Source of the DNA: Algisphaera sp039180025
GTDB taxonomy: Bacteria > Planctomycetota > Phycisphaerae > Phycisphaerales > Phycisphaeraceae
NCBI GenBank assembly: GCA_039180025.1
Contig: JBCDDZ010000002.1
Span: forward strand, 1-64,000
DNA: 64,000 nucleotides
Direction: 5' to 3'
Shown: positions 41,401 through 49,653 of the stretch, piece after piece
Layout of the letters: each line of letters opens with the position of its first letter
How positions within the stretch are numbered: the stretch's first letter is position 1
Program-made: the position numbers and the translations under genes
The notes under the pieces: generated by a model
Seen by the model: only the letters and a program-made list of their open reading frames with translations
Databases searched by the model: none
Told to the model about the DNA's origin: nothing

Positions 41401-41558
41401 CACGCCACCGATTGTGTTAGCCGGCTCCACAGTTCGGCCCGCCGCGCGTGTCGCTCCGCCCGGCGCAGCGTTTCCCGCAGCCGATTTGCACTGGGCACCG
41501 CCGCGGGCTCCACGCCGAGCCCGGCCGCCGCCACCGAATTCTGTACCGAAGATGCCAT
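38463..41558 (-). CDS. Large DUF4175-like membrane and coiled-coil protein
   Basis: A 1031-residue protein. Two N-terminal transmembrane helices (about 48-95) and a third near 178-198 (TAGLILVAVVLGGLALMYP) precede Ig-like beta-rich domains at about 220-560, and then long Ala/Glu/Gln-rich coiled-coil segments (about 570-900). The C-terminus is Gly/Ser/Pro-rich and ends in a short basic helix. The layout matches DUF4175-type proteins that sit beside MoxR/VWA genes. Its ATG directly follows the upstream stop, so translation is coupled. It may be a scaffold between membrane and VWA partners. Assignment rests on architecture and context. Confidence 0.75.
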   Translation of the reverse strand: MASSVQNSVAAAGLGVEPAAVPSANRLRETLRRAERHARRAELWSRLTQSVAWAAAAVAAAIFADAVWGLPVWGLVAVDAALLTGAAWMAVGCVRLAVAKPRDLRHSAMAIERSTEGGSGRLIHALEFGWSDEVGGRSGSSAATSPALRALVVARGETAADSVDPRVLVDRKRRRRNTAGLILVAVVLGGLALMYPRVVAAGGARLLAPRSDLPSYTPVRFEVSVVPEVVAAGGSAVIDVTLRHPSADGQQLPTTANLVWARTGPAGGQTVKAARPMERLRHAQDEPVLTVTDALFSTRFEQVRTPIRFYIDTPAGRSKWFTVTPDTAPRFKSLHATVTPPRYTGLAPRTHRLDHRLESLAHDDRRNVLRMLPGSVVTLTAQSNVGLAATVLTADGSHATAQRQANPLSGDRIAEATFEPAQAGAFHLGLESGGGQASRRQAVWRIEMLVDRPPSVEVTQPEPIAIAAEGYPVAIDLRAKDDVGIGSLTLHPAVTPNASVPIGLALPGPASRSVNVSHELQPADYGAGPGDTLRFFAAARDNLPTAYGGPPDDLGQLSESPVFAVQIVTREQWNELARTRYGLDEIQSENAAYRTQLAELAEERNAVLDQLEALRARAAAGELLNDAQRQQANDLAYRLWSFAGRTQELADAMNDRAEAAPLYRFEEPFNDRLRALAAQLAEAAQRAEQTADTAEGLALPGVTPTQLAAFDQQADAWAQESPPFDAQTPARWDAMEEDLVKLGLAEEIVFHAERLRAVIVEQRELEQKLGVMRGRWPDTPSETSTAGHWTAEDRQRLETYGQREAALRDELSDAALMLEETADLAAPLLPRFSGSVHQMIERVETLGIEADLAAAAQHVAQQALPAAHASAEDAADKLESLLSEVRGVPGRAVSDLDDVLTLPKAGLESAIEQLRQGRNLGGLTGLGSPGQSMGAGGKAWGSAQATLIGPRRLPRSDHRSAEGSSAGVGPNGGSGDGAAASDGLDPAETLTPDAAATRTRPGLVLPGVPARYRETATAYFRRLADDADRRE

Positions 41559-42686
41559 CTACCAGAGCCCTCGCCGTTTACGGATCAACCACTCCACACC
41601 CAGCCAGCCCAGCAGCACCGCCATGACCACGCCGCGGTCCCAGAGATACCTTGGCGTACTCGGCATTAGCCGCGCCGCCCGCTGGATCGCCAGGACCTCG
41701 GCCAGCGCTCCCGGGTCGCCCGGGTCCAGCACCCGCCCGCCCGACCCCTCGGCCAACGCCCGCATCAGGTCCGGGTCCGCCGCGGTTTGCAGCCGTTCGG
41801 TGTTCCCATCGTAAACACTGAATTTCGTTTCCCGCACGAAAAAACCCCGGTCCCGCGCGGCGGAATCGGCGTCGGCCGGTTCCGCCGTCTCGGGCCGACG
41901 CACTTCCAGCCGCACGTCATGCACCCCCTCCACCTGCGGGAGATACGTCCCCAGCCCTCGGCCCGGTTCCGACACCGAATCCGACAGCGGCACCTGCGTC
42001 ACCCGACCGTCCGGGCCGGTCACCATCAGCCGCGTCGGCTGCGCCACGGCGTCGCCCCGCCGGTTCACGGTAAGCGTCAGTGTCCGTCCCCGCGCGACGC
42101 TGCGTCCGCTCAACGATAAAGACACCTCGTCCCCCGTGCCCGCTCCGTCGCCCAGCGCCAACCAGCGCACCGCATCCGACCAGAACGCCCCGTACACCCC
42201 CGCCAGCGACGGCCGCTGCGCCGACGCCAACTCCCACCGCCATAGCCCCTGCCCCAACACCGCCATGACCCGCCCCCGTCCGTATGCCATCGCCACCACG
42301 CCGCCGCTCCCGGCACTCGAACGGTCCGCCGCATCCGACTCCGCCCGGCCCGCCGCGGCGGCCAGCACCCGCGTCCCCGGCTTCACCGCACGGTAGCGCT
42401 CGGCCCGCGTCAGCACCGGCAGGTCCGATCCCGCCGGGTCTGCCCCCGCCGCCCGAATCAGCCCGGCAAACACCGCGTGGTCGCGCCCGGCGTCGGTCAG
42501 GCCCAGCCGCATATCCTGTTCGTACCCTTCATCCCAGACCACCGGCTCGATCGCCGACCACGCCCGGCCCAGCGCCCGCCCCGCCGCCGAATCGCGCCCG
42601 TAGGCCCGCCCCCGCGCGAACACCACCCGCCCCCCCCGCTCCGATACGTACCGCGTCAGCGTCGCCCCCGCCTCGGCCGACAACAC
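41559..42686 (-). CDS. C-terminal fragment of a split VWA/glutamine-amidotransferase-like protein
   Basis: A 375-residue product if translation restarts at GTG 42686. It begins in the middle of a class-I-amidotransferase-like fold (LTRYVSERGGRVVFARGRAY), continues through Ig-like beta segments, and ends with a transmembrane helix (GVVMAVLLGWLGVEWLIRKR). It is in the same frame as the gene before it, separated only by TAG AAC. Alone it lacks the first strand of the Rossmann-like fold. Either it is the 3' part of one gene read through an amber codon, or it is made by re-initiation, or the gene is broken. Confidence 0.8.
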   Translation of the reverse strand: MLSAEAGATLTRYVSERGGRVVFARGRAYGRDSAAGRALGRAWSAIEPVVWDEGYEQDMRLGLTDAGRDHAVFAGLIRAAGADPAGSDLPVLTRAERYRAVKPGTRVLAAAAGRAESDAADRSSAGSGGVVAMAYGRGRVMAVLGQGLWRWELASAQRPSLAGVYGAFWSDAVRWLALGDGAGTGDEVSLSLSGRSVARGRTLTLTVNRRGDAVAQPTRLMVTGPDGRVTQVPLSDSVSEPGRGLGTYLPQVEGVHDVRLEVRRPETAEPADADSAARDRGFFVRETKFSVYDGNTERLQTAADPDLMRALAEGSGGRVLDPGDPGALAEVLAIQRAARLMPSTPRYLWDRGVVMAVLLGWLGVEWLIRKRRGLW

Positions 42687-42689
42687 GTT

Positions 42690-42692
42690 CTA
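42690..42692 (-). other. In-frame amber codon interrupting one VWA gene
   Basis: The reverse-strand codons around the site read CGG CTC TAG AAC GTG TTG, and the frame is open on both sides. Together the flanks would encode a 778-residue protein (43895 to 41559). The domain break falls inside a conserved-looking fold, after the strand YDVVVLGRRL and before the strand pair NVLSAEAGATL ... GGRVVFARG. A single CAG-to-TAG change would explain it. Confidence 0.85.
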
Positions 42693-43895
42693 GAGCCGCC
42701 GGCCCAGCACCACCACGTCGTACCCCGCCCAGTCTTCCAGCCCCGCCGGCACCGCCGCGGCCCGTCCGTGTCGGGTGACGGTACGCGACGGCCGGTCGGC
42801 CGTGACCTGCGTAAGGTGCGTCACCTCCACCCGGTCGTCGCGCCGCAGCGACTGCGCTAAAAACTTCGTGTCCCAATACGGCTGGCCTTCGAGCACCAGC
42901 ACACGCATCCGCCGCTCGACGACCTCGACAAATACGGTCCGCGTATTGTTGCTGACCTCCGCTTCACCGGGCAGCGGATCGACCGACAACTCATAGGTGT
43001 ACAGCCCCGCCGCCCCGTGCCGCACCGGCACCGTCACCCGCCGCGGCCCCCGATCGGGCAGCGTGACCGGCCGAGCCGTTTCCTCTCCCTCGTGGCGGAT
43101 CCGAAGAACAGTTTCCGCCCCGCCGGCGTGGATCGGATCGAGACGCACTCCGATCTCGCCCGGCTCGTCGATCATCAAAAACGGCTGCCGCGGCGTCGCG
43201 CTCAGCGCCAGGTCGCGACGCGACGCCGCACGGCCCAGGGTCACCGTGTGCAGCTTGATCCCCCGCGCCTCGGCGAACGACGCCGCCCGCTGCGGGTCCG
43301 CCCGCTGGCTGTCTCGGCCGTCGCTGAGGACGACGACCACGCCGCCGTCCGGCACTTCCGCCGCCCCGCCGCCCTCCGCGGCGGGCATCGTGGTCAGCAG
43401 CCGGTAGGTGCTGTCCACCACGTAAGACTGCGACGAATCCGCGTTCTCGGGATCCGGGACGACGGCCCGCGGCCGACGATCAAAGCTGTAGACCCGCACG
43501 TCGTGGTGTTCACGCAGCGCCGCGAGCCGGTCGGCCGCCAGCCAGCGCTCCAACCCGAAAACATAGCGCGAAGCCTCCTCCCCCGACGCAAGCCCCCGGC
43601 CCATGTCGCGGGTTTGCATCGAGGCCGACGCATCAATTAATAGGTTCAGCGGAGCCCGCGTCGGCTCGGTTTCCGGAGCCGGCACCGTGCTGGGCCCCAG
43701 CAGCAGCCCGCCCACCGCCGCCACCGCCACCAGCCGCATCACCAGACTGACGCCCACCACGACCCGCCCCGCGTTGCCGCCGGTGCCCCCGCGTCCCCGC
43801 CACGCCGACCACCCCGTCACCGCCGCCACCGCCAGGGTCACCGCCACGATTGCCGGGGGCCAGAAATAAGGCCGCAAGATCAGCTCGCCGTTCAT
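42690..43895 (-). CDS. VWA-domain membrane protein (N-terminal part of split gene)
   Basis: A 401-residue product from ATG 43895, which overlaps the upstream stop (ATGA). Two N-terminal helices (WPPAIVAVTLAVAAVTGWSAW and LVMRLVAVAAVGGLLLG) precede a VWA domain with an intact MIDAS (LIDASASMQ) and later VVVVLSDGRDSQ. Ig-like strands follow, then the start of an amidotransferase-like domain (RMRVLVLEGQPYWDTKFLAQ). It stops at the amber codon at 42690-42692. VWA proteins of this kind are clients or partners of MoxR ATPases. Confidence 0.85.
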   Translation of the reverse strand: MNGELILRPYFWPPAIVAVTLAVAAVTGWSAWRGRGGTGGNAGRVVVGVSLVMRLVAVAAVGGLLLGPSTVPAPETEPTRAPLNLLIDASASMQTRDMGRGLASGEEASRYVFGLERWLAADRLAALREHHDVRVYSFDRRPRAVVPDPENADSSQSYVVDSTYRLLTTMPAAEGGGAAEVPDGGVVVVLSDGRDSQRADPQRAASFAEARGIKLHTVTLGRAASRRDLALSATPRQPFLMIDEPGEIGVRLDPIHAGGAETVLRIRHEGEETARPVTLPDRGPRRVTVPVRHGAAGLYTYELSVDPLPGEAEVSNNTRTVFVEVVERRMRVLVLEGQPYWDTKFLAQSLRRDDRVEVTHLTQVTADRPSRTVTRHGRAAAVPAGLEDWAGYDVVVLGRRL

Positions 43896-45979
43896 CGCCG
43901 CCACACCCCCAGGAGCCCGCGTTCCAGCCCTAACAATCCCAGCGCGCCCAGCAGCGCCCAGCCCCACAACGCCTCGCCTCCCCGCGATGCGTCCCGCCCC
44001 CGGCCGGCGGCGAACGCGACCCCTTCACGCGGTTCCAAGATCCGGGCCAGGGTTTCGGCCGCCGCGGCGGTCAGGTCGCTCTCCCGCGGATCGACCTCGA
44101 CCGAAACCGACCCCATCGAAATCCCCCCGCGCCGCCAAACGTAAACCCCGGCGGTGTCCGCCCGCCGCACCGTCGCCGACGCCCGCCCCGCCTCAAAGCC
44201 CAACGCCACCCCGGACACCGGCTCACCCGAAGGGCTGTAAACCACCTCGGCTGCGGCCGCGACGTCAGCCTCGCCGATGGCGCTGCGGATCACCGCCGGG
44301 CCGCCGGCAAAGCTCGGCGCGGGCGTGGGCTCCCGGGCCGCAAGCTCTTCGGCCAAGCCCTGCATCAGCACGACGAACCCGCCGACTTTGCCCAGGTCCC
44401 CGGTCTCCGCCGCGGGCGAAAACGCCGCCGCAACCACTCGCCCCCGGCCGATGGCATGGGCCGCCATTGCCGGCGACCCGCCGCGAAAACGCAGCAGCAC
44501 CCGCGCCCCGGGCTTCACCGCCTCCACCCCCCACGCCCGCCGCAGCGATAATCCGGCGAGCGCTTCCCGGGCCGCCTCATCAAACGCCGCCAACTCGGGC
44601 GCACGCCAGCCCTCCGCGTCCAGCTTCACCGACGAAAGCCGCGACCCCAGTGTCCACGGAAGCAGCGGCCCGCTCCGCACCGGATCCGCGCCCGCGAAGA
44701 CCAACACACTGCCCCCCGCCTCCGCATAGGCCCGGACCGCCGCGGGCACCCCCGGCCCGGCCACACACACCAGCGCCGCGCCCCTTAGTGCCGCGTCGTC
44801 CACCCCGTCCGCCGCCAGATGGGTCACCCGGTAGCGGTCCCGCGCCCCCCCGTGCGGGGCCAGCGCCCGGGTCAGGTAGTAGCTCGCCGAGCCCGCCCGC
44901 CGTGAATCGCCGCCGCCCACCACGATGACCGGCTGCCGACGAACGGCTCGGACGATTAGATCAACGTTGTTGTCATGCGCGAGGGCGTCGCCACGGCCCA
45001 GCGCGAAACGAAATCGCTGCGGGCCCGGTTCGGCCAACCGACGGGTGAAATCGACCTGTCGCCGTTCGCCCGGCTCTAACCGGACCCACCGGCTATCTGT
45101 TTGGCCGGCCGGACCGATCAGGTCCACCCGCTGCCGGGTCGGCGCTTTCCCGAAGTGAGCCACTTCCACGCCGAGCTGCACCGGCACCCCGACGCCGGGC
45201 CGCCCCGGCAGCGCTCGGGCCAGGCGTAACGCGGTGTTCTCCTCCGGCGGCCCGTCTCCCGGCCCACGCAGCGACAGCGTCGTCCCGTTCGGGAGGCCGA
45301 GCCCCGCGACGCCGGTCCAATTGGTTTGCTGCCCGTCGGTGACCACCACCACCTCCCGCCGGGCCCCCTCCGGGCCGCCGCGGAGCAGCTCGCCGGCCAG
45401 GCCCAGGGCCGCAGAAAAATCGGCACGGTGGTCCGTCGCGTCGATCCCGGAAAGCGCCTCACGCAGCATCGGGAGATTGGGGGTCAGCCGTCCGAACACC
45501 GCCGAGGGCGCGGCGTCGGCCAGGACCACCGCCGCCAGGTCCGCGCCGTCGTTGAGCCGAGCCAATTCGTCCCGCGCCAGCCGGCGGAGCCGATCCCACA
45601 CCGGGGTACCTTCCGCGGTGAGTTGACGGGTCGAAGCGCTCCGGTCCAGCACCACCACTACCACCACCGTCGCGGCTGCGCCGGTCCCGGCCGGCCTCGC
45701 CCCCACCCCCGGCGCGGCGGCCGGCACCCACACCGGGCGGGCAAACGCCAGCACCGCCAGCGCCACGGCTAAGCAGCGCAGCAGCAGCAACCCCCACCGC
45801 CGGAGCCGGGACGTCGCGGCCGGCCCCGCGGCCGCCGCCGTCACCAACGCGACCGAAGGAAACACCAGCCGCCGCCGCGCCCGGCGACGCAGCAGGTGCG
45901 CCGCGATCGGCAGCAGCAGCAGCCCGGCCCCGAAGAGCATGGCCGGCGTCGTCAGTCCCAGGGCGGCAAGAAATCGCAT
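43892..45979 (-). CDS. BatA/VWA-domain membrane protein
   Basis: A 695-residue inner-membrane protein. The N-terminus is the aerotolerance-regulator BatA-type membrane segment (PAMLFGAGLLLLPIAAHLLR, RRRLVFPSVAL, WGLLLLRCLAVALAVLAFARPVW). A VWA domain follows with MIDAS DRSAS, then beta-rich regions and an amidotransferase-like domain (QPVIVVGGGDSRRAGSASYY). A C-terminal transmembrane helix ends with GVWRR. It overlaps the downstream gene by 4 nt. Bacterial Bat proteins act with MoxR in stress and envelope functions, but the precise activity is unknown. Confidence 0.88.
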   Translation of the reverse strand: MRFLAALGLTTPAMLFGAGLLLLPIAAHLLRRRARRRLVFPSVALVTAAAAGPAATSRLRRWGLLLLRCLAVALAVLAFARPVWVPAAAPGVGARPAGTGAAATVVVVVVLDRSASTRQLTAEGTPVWDRLRRLARDELARLNDGADLAAVVLADAAPSAVFGRLTPNLPMLREALSGIDATDHRADFSAALGLAGELLRGGPEGARREVVVVTDGQQTNWTGVAGLGLPNGTTLSLRGPGDGPPEENTALRLARALPGRPGVGVPVQLGVEVAHFGKAPTRQRVDLIGPAGQTDSRWVRLEPGERRQVDFTRRLAEPGPQRFRFALGRGDALAHDNNVDLIVRAVRRQPVIVVGGGDSRRAGSASYYLTRALAPHGGARDRYRVTHLAADGVDDAALRGAALVCVAGPGVPAAVRAYAEAGGSVLVFAGADPVRSGPLLPWTLGSRLSSVKLDAEGWRAPELAAFDEAAREALAGLSLRRAWGVEAVKPGARVLLRFRGGSPAMAAHAIGRGRVVAAAFSPAAETGDLGKVGGFVVLMQGLAEELAAREPTPAPSFAGGPAVIRSAIGEADVAAAAEVVYSPSGEPVSGVALGFEAGRASATVRRADTAGVYVWRRGGISMGSVSVEVDPRESDLTAAAAETLARILEPREGVAFAAGRGRDASRGGEALWGWALLGALGLLGLERGLLGVWRR

Positions 45980-46016
45980 GGCGGGTGGTCGTTCGGGCCG
46001 ATCGGCCGGGGCCGGG

Positions 46017-46976
46017 TTACCTCAGGCTCGCCCGTGTAAAGAGGTAGTCCCGCAGCACCTCGGGGTACGGCGTCGCGGTGGAAACCACGCGGTGGTCGAT
46101 CCCGCGTGCGCCAAACACACGACGCCAGCGGGTCAGGTGGGCTTCGATCCGACGCGCGTAGTTTTCACGCAGATCGTCCAGATCGGTCGTCAGCTCCCGT
46201 CCGGTTTCGCTGTCGACCAGGACGACGGAACCCAGATTCGGGAGCACGAGCTCGTCGGCATGAAGGGTTTGGAACACGATGACTTCGTGGCCGCGGTGCA
46301 AGAACCGGTCCAGCGCGGCAAGGACCGCGTCGGGGTCTTCGTCGGCGAGATCCGAGATCACCACCAGGAGGCCCTTAAGCCGGGCCCGTGGGGCAAACGC
46401 GTGGAGCGCGGCGGGGAGCCGGGCCTGGCCGGCGGGACGGGTTTCTTCGAGTGTGTGGCCCAGGCGGTGCAGGTGCGGGTACGTCCCGAGCGCGGGCAGC
46501 GCGGTGTGGAGGCCGCCTTGTGCGAGGCCCAACGCGACCTTGTCCTGCTGCTGGATTACGAGAAACGCGATCGCGGTCGCCAGGCGGCAGGCGTGGTCAA
46601 ACTTCGACCCCGCCACGGTCGGCGGCGGGGTCTTGCGTGGCGACCGGCGGGGCGTGCGCCGGCGTTTCACCGGCTCGGGGCCGGCGTAGGCCATCGAGGC
46701 CGAGGCGTCGAGCAGCAGATGTACCGCCATGTCCGACTGGTGCTCGAATTGCTTGAGAAACATCCGGTCGGTACGCCCGTAGACTTTCCAGTCGACGTCG
46801 CCCAGCGGGTCCCCCGGGGTGTATGCGCGGTAGTCTCGGAACTCCACCGAATGGCCCCGCTGCGGCGAGGCGTGCTGCCCGGCGTAGTGCCCCGTCACCG
46901 CCCGGCGGGAAGCGAAAACCAGATGGCGCAGCGGCGCCAGGGCGGCGGGATCGAGATAGGCGGTCGGCGGCTGCAA
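46017..46976 (-). CDS. DUF58-domain protein with intact MIDAS (operon B)
   Basis: A 319-residue protein without an obvious membrane segment. The DUF58 signature is clear (SVEFRDYRAYTPGDPLGDVD, WKVYGRTDRMFLKQFE) and the VWA-like MIDAS DASASMAYAG is complete, unlike the operon A copy. It contains an Arg/Pro-rich loop (RRRTPRRSPRKTPPPT) between the MIDAS and the next helix. It follows the MoxR gene and precedes BatA/VWA, the standard order of such modules. Confidence 0.92.
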   Translation of the reverse strand: MQPPTAYLDPAALAPLRHLVFASRRAVTGHYAGQHASPQRGHSVEFRDYRAYTPGDPLGDVDWKVYGRTDRMFLKQFEHQSDMAVHLLLDASASMAYAGPEPVKRRRTPRRSPRKTPPPTVAGSKFDHACRLATAIAFLVIQQQDKVALGLAQGGLHTALPALGTYPHLHRLGHTLEETRPAGQARLPAALHAFAPRARLKGLLVVISDLADEDPDAVLAALDRFLHRGHEVIVFQTLHADELVLPNLGSVVLVDSETGRELTTDLDDLRENYARRIEAHLTRWRRVFGARGIDHRVVSTATPYPEVLRDYLFTRASLR

Positions 46977-47086
46977 AAGGTTCGGGTCGGTCGTGGTGGC
47001 GTGGTGGGTCGGAGGATCCGAAACGGTCGGCGTGAGGACGCGGGCGGAGATGCGGTCTTGCCGCGGTCAGGCCGCCCCGCGGGGGT

Positions 47087-48217
47087 TCAGGCATAGGTCG
47101 GCTCGGCGGTGTCTTCCAGGATCCGGGCGACGATGTCGTGCGCGGTGAGGCCCTCGCCGGCGGCGTGGAAATTCGGGAGCACGCGGTGACGCAAGACGTA
47201 GGGCGCTGCGCGGCGGACGTGGTCGGCGGTGACCGCGGGCTGGCCGTCCATCAGCGCGAACGCTTTGCCGGCGAGGACCATCTGCTGGCCGGCCCGCGGG
47301 CCGGCGCCCCACTCCACGTACTGCCGGGCGGTTTCCGTGGCGCCAGGGCCGGGGCGGGTGGCGCGGGCGAGCGACACGGCGTAGCGCACCACGTGCGGAC
47401 TCGCGGGGAGCCGCCGCAGCAGCGACTGCATCGCCAGCATCAGCGGCGGCTCGAGGACGCTGCCGGGCGCCACGGCCCCGGGTCCGTCCGCGGCGTGGCC
47501 GTTGGCCTTGGACACGCCCGCTTGGGTAGAGGGAAGTGCAGCGGCGGATTGAGGCGACTGCGGGGGGGTGGTGGTGGCGTGGACGATCTGCTCTTCTTCG
47601 TCGGCCGAGGGATAGTCGAGGTGGAGGCTGAGCATAAAGCGGTCGAGCTGCGCCTCGGGCAGCGGGTACGTACCCTCTTGTTCGATCGGGTTCTGGGTGG
47701 CGACGACCACGAACGGGGCTTCGAGCGCGTGCCGCTGGCCCATCGAGGTGACCTGCCGCTCCTGCATGGCTTCGAGCAGCGCGGCCTGGGTTTTCGGCGG
47801 GGTGCGGTTGATCTCGTCGGCCAGGATCATGTGCGCGAAAATCGGGCCGGGCACGAAGGACAAGCGGCGTCGGCCGTCGGCTTCTTCCTGCAGCAGCTCC
47901 ATGCCGATGATGTCGGCGGGCATCATGTCGGGGGTGAACTGGATCCGGTTGAAGTCCCAGCCCAGTGCCTCGGCCAGGGTCTTGACCAGGAGCGTCTTGG
48001 CGAGCCCGGGCACGCCGATGAGCAAAGTGTGGCCCTGCGCGAAAACCGCGGCGAGCAGCGCGCCGACGATGTCGTCCTGGCCGATAACGACTTGGCCGAT
48101 CCGGGCACGCAGTTCCGCGGCGGCGTCGGCGGCGCGGGCGAGCAGCTGCACGTCGTCGTCTGGGAGCGCGGCGGGCTCGGCCGAGGCGGGGCGGTCCGGG
48201 GAAGAGGCTTGATTCAT
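47087..48217 (-). CDS. MoxR-family AAA+ ATPase (operon B)
   Basis: A 376-residue ATPase with Walker A GVPGLAKTLL, Walker B MILADEINR, VVVATQNPIEQEGTYPLP and the MoxR signature EAQLDRFML. A low-complexity insert of about 45 residues, rich in Gln/Ser/Ala/Pro, separates the AAA core from the helical lid; the operon A MoxR lacks it. Its ATG overlaps the VKOR-DsbA stop (TCAT on the forward strand), so the two are translationally coupled. It probably acts on the DUF58 and VWA proteins downstream. Confidence 0.95.
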   Translation of the reverse strand: MNQASSPDRPASAEPAALPDDDVQLLARAADAAAELRARIGQVVIGQDDIVGALLAAVFAQGHTLLIGVPGLAKTLLVKTLAEALGWDFNRIQFTPDMMPADIIGMELLQEEADGRRRLSFVPGPIFAHMILADEINRTPPKTQAALLEAMQERQVTSMGQRHALEAPFVVVATQNPIEQEGTYPLPEAQLDRFMLSLHLDYPSADEEEQIVHATTTPPQSPQSAAALPSTQAGVSKANGHAADGPGAVAPGSVLEPPLMLAMQSLLRRLPASPHVVRYAVSLARATRPGPGATETARQYVEWGAGPRAGQQMVLAGKAFALMDGQPAVTADHVRRAAPYVLRHRVLPNFHAAGEGLTAHDIVARILEDTAEPTYA

Positions 48218-49461
48218 GGGGCGGGCTCGGGAAAAGCGGCGGGCGGGTCGTGCGGCAGTTGGCTGGGGTGGGTCCGGTCGAGCAGTTGGCGGAGGCCCGT
48301 ACCGTCACCGACCCCGCCGTAGGTCAGCCCGCCGCCCGGGGCCAGGTGAACCGGGAGCCCGCCAACGAGGCCCGCGTCCCGGGCTTGGCCCCACGCTTCG
48401 GTGTTGCGGCGAAGTTCGGCGTCGATCGTCGGGTCGCGCAAGGCCGCGGCCAACGCGTCCGGCCCCACCAGCGACGACGCGAACCGCCGCCCGGCCTCGG
48501 CGGTACGCGGCCAGCTCTCGCCGTAGGCCCAGTCGTCGTACACCCGCAGCTTAGCCGGGTCGGCACGGTGCACCGCCAGCGCGTAGCGGGCCAGGTCGCA
48601 GCTCTCGGACATGGTGGGCGTAGGCAGGGACGTGAGGTACGCATTGCATCGCGGGTTCAGCGGCACGGGCACCAGGACCAGCGTGACTCCGGGGATCTCA
48701 CGCGTTGCCAGATAGGCCCGGCGGCAATGCGGACAGTTGTAGTCGTAGAGCTTGACGAGCACCCGCGAACCGTTCGGGTCGCCGAGGACCATCTCGCGTT
48801 CCAGGTCCAGGGTGAGCCGCCCGCCGAGCAGCGTCAGCACGCTTCCGGCGCGTTCCCCGCCGCCTTGGTCGACGACGAACACCGGGTCGGACGCCTCGAA
48901 CTGCACCGCCGCCAGCCCCGCTACGCCCACGGCCCCCGCGACCACCCCGGGCATCAGGTGCTTGACCGCGGTGCCCGAGAACACCGTCAACGCCACGACC
49001 AGCCCCACCGCGTGCGTGGCGGTGCAGTACACACAAAGCGACCGGACTTCGGCGAGTTGCACGTAAGTGAACCACAGCCCAGCCCCCAGGACGGCGGCGG
49101 CGCTCGCGGCCTGAACCACGCCCCCGACCCGCCGCCTCCACAGCAGACTTACCAGCAACACGCCGTACACCCCCGCCGCGAGCACGCCGACCGGGACTCC
49201 CAGGACGGCGGACCACTTGCTCGTCAACACCGCGGCGCATCCGGTCTCGCCGCCGCAGCCCGCGGGTCGCCCGTCGCCCGCCAGCGACTCGGCCGTGAGA
49301 TAACCGGTCATTAATAGCGCCAGCGTCCCCAGGACGGCCGCGACCCACCACCGGGCTCCCCGGCGGCACGTCGCGGGTCGGCGGGACGGAGCGCCCGGTG
49401 TCGGGGCGGGAGCTTCGGGGGACGGTGAGGTCGGCGTGGGGGGCAAGGAAGGGTTTCCCAT
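48214..49461 (-). CDS. Vitamin K epoxide reductase-DsbA-like thioredoxin fusion
   Basis: A 415-residue membrane protein. The N-terminal 35 residues are Pro-rich. The VKOR domain has about four to five helices, with the loop cysteines C69 and C75 and the active-site pair C143-V-Y-C146. A thioredoxin/DsbA-like extracytoplasmic domain follows, with C243-P-H-C246 and two more cysteines (LNPRCNAY, SESCDLARYA). Such fusions re-oxidise their own thioredoxin domain with quinone and make disulfides in exported proteins. It heads the reverse MoxR/VWA operon and overlaps it by 4 nt. Domain identification is strong; substrates are not known. Confidence 0.93.
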   Translation of the reverse strand: MGNPSLPPTPTSPSPEAPAPTPGAPSRRPATCRRGARWWVAAVLGTLALLMTGYLTAESLAGDGRPAGCGGETGCAAVLTSKWSAVLGVPVGVLAAGVYGVLLVSLLWRRRVGGVVQAASAAAVLGAGLWFTYVQLAEVRSLCVYCTATHAVGLVVALTVFSGTAVKHLMPGVVAGAVGVAGLAAVQFEASDPVFVVDQGGGERAGSVLTLLGGRLTLDLEREMVLGDPNGSRVLVKLYDYNCPHCRRAYLATREIPGVTLVLVPVPLNPRCNAYLTSLPTPTMSESCDLARYALAVHRADPAKLRVYDDWAYGESWPRTAEAGRRFASSLVGPDALAAALRDPTIDAELRRNTEAWGQARDAGLVGGLPVHLAPGGGLTYGGVGDGTGLRQLLDRTHPSQLPHDPPAAFPEPAP

Positions 49462-49653
49462 CGCGGGTGATTGGACGCGCTCGGCGGGCGGCTGCGTCCC
49501 GTTATACCGCTGACGTTGTCGAGCAGGAAAGCAAAAACCGCGCGAAGTGAATCCGGCGGGCAGGGGGCCGGCCGAGCCTCTAAACTAAACGACCTCGGAC
49601 GTGGCGGCGTTCGCGCAGCGGGCGTTTTTTGCACCACTTTCCCGGAGTCGCAC

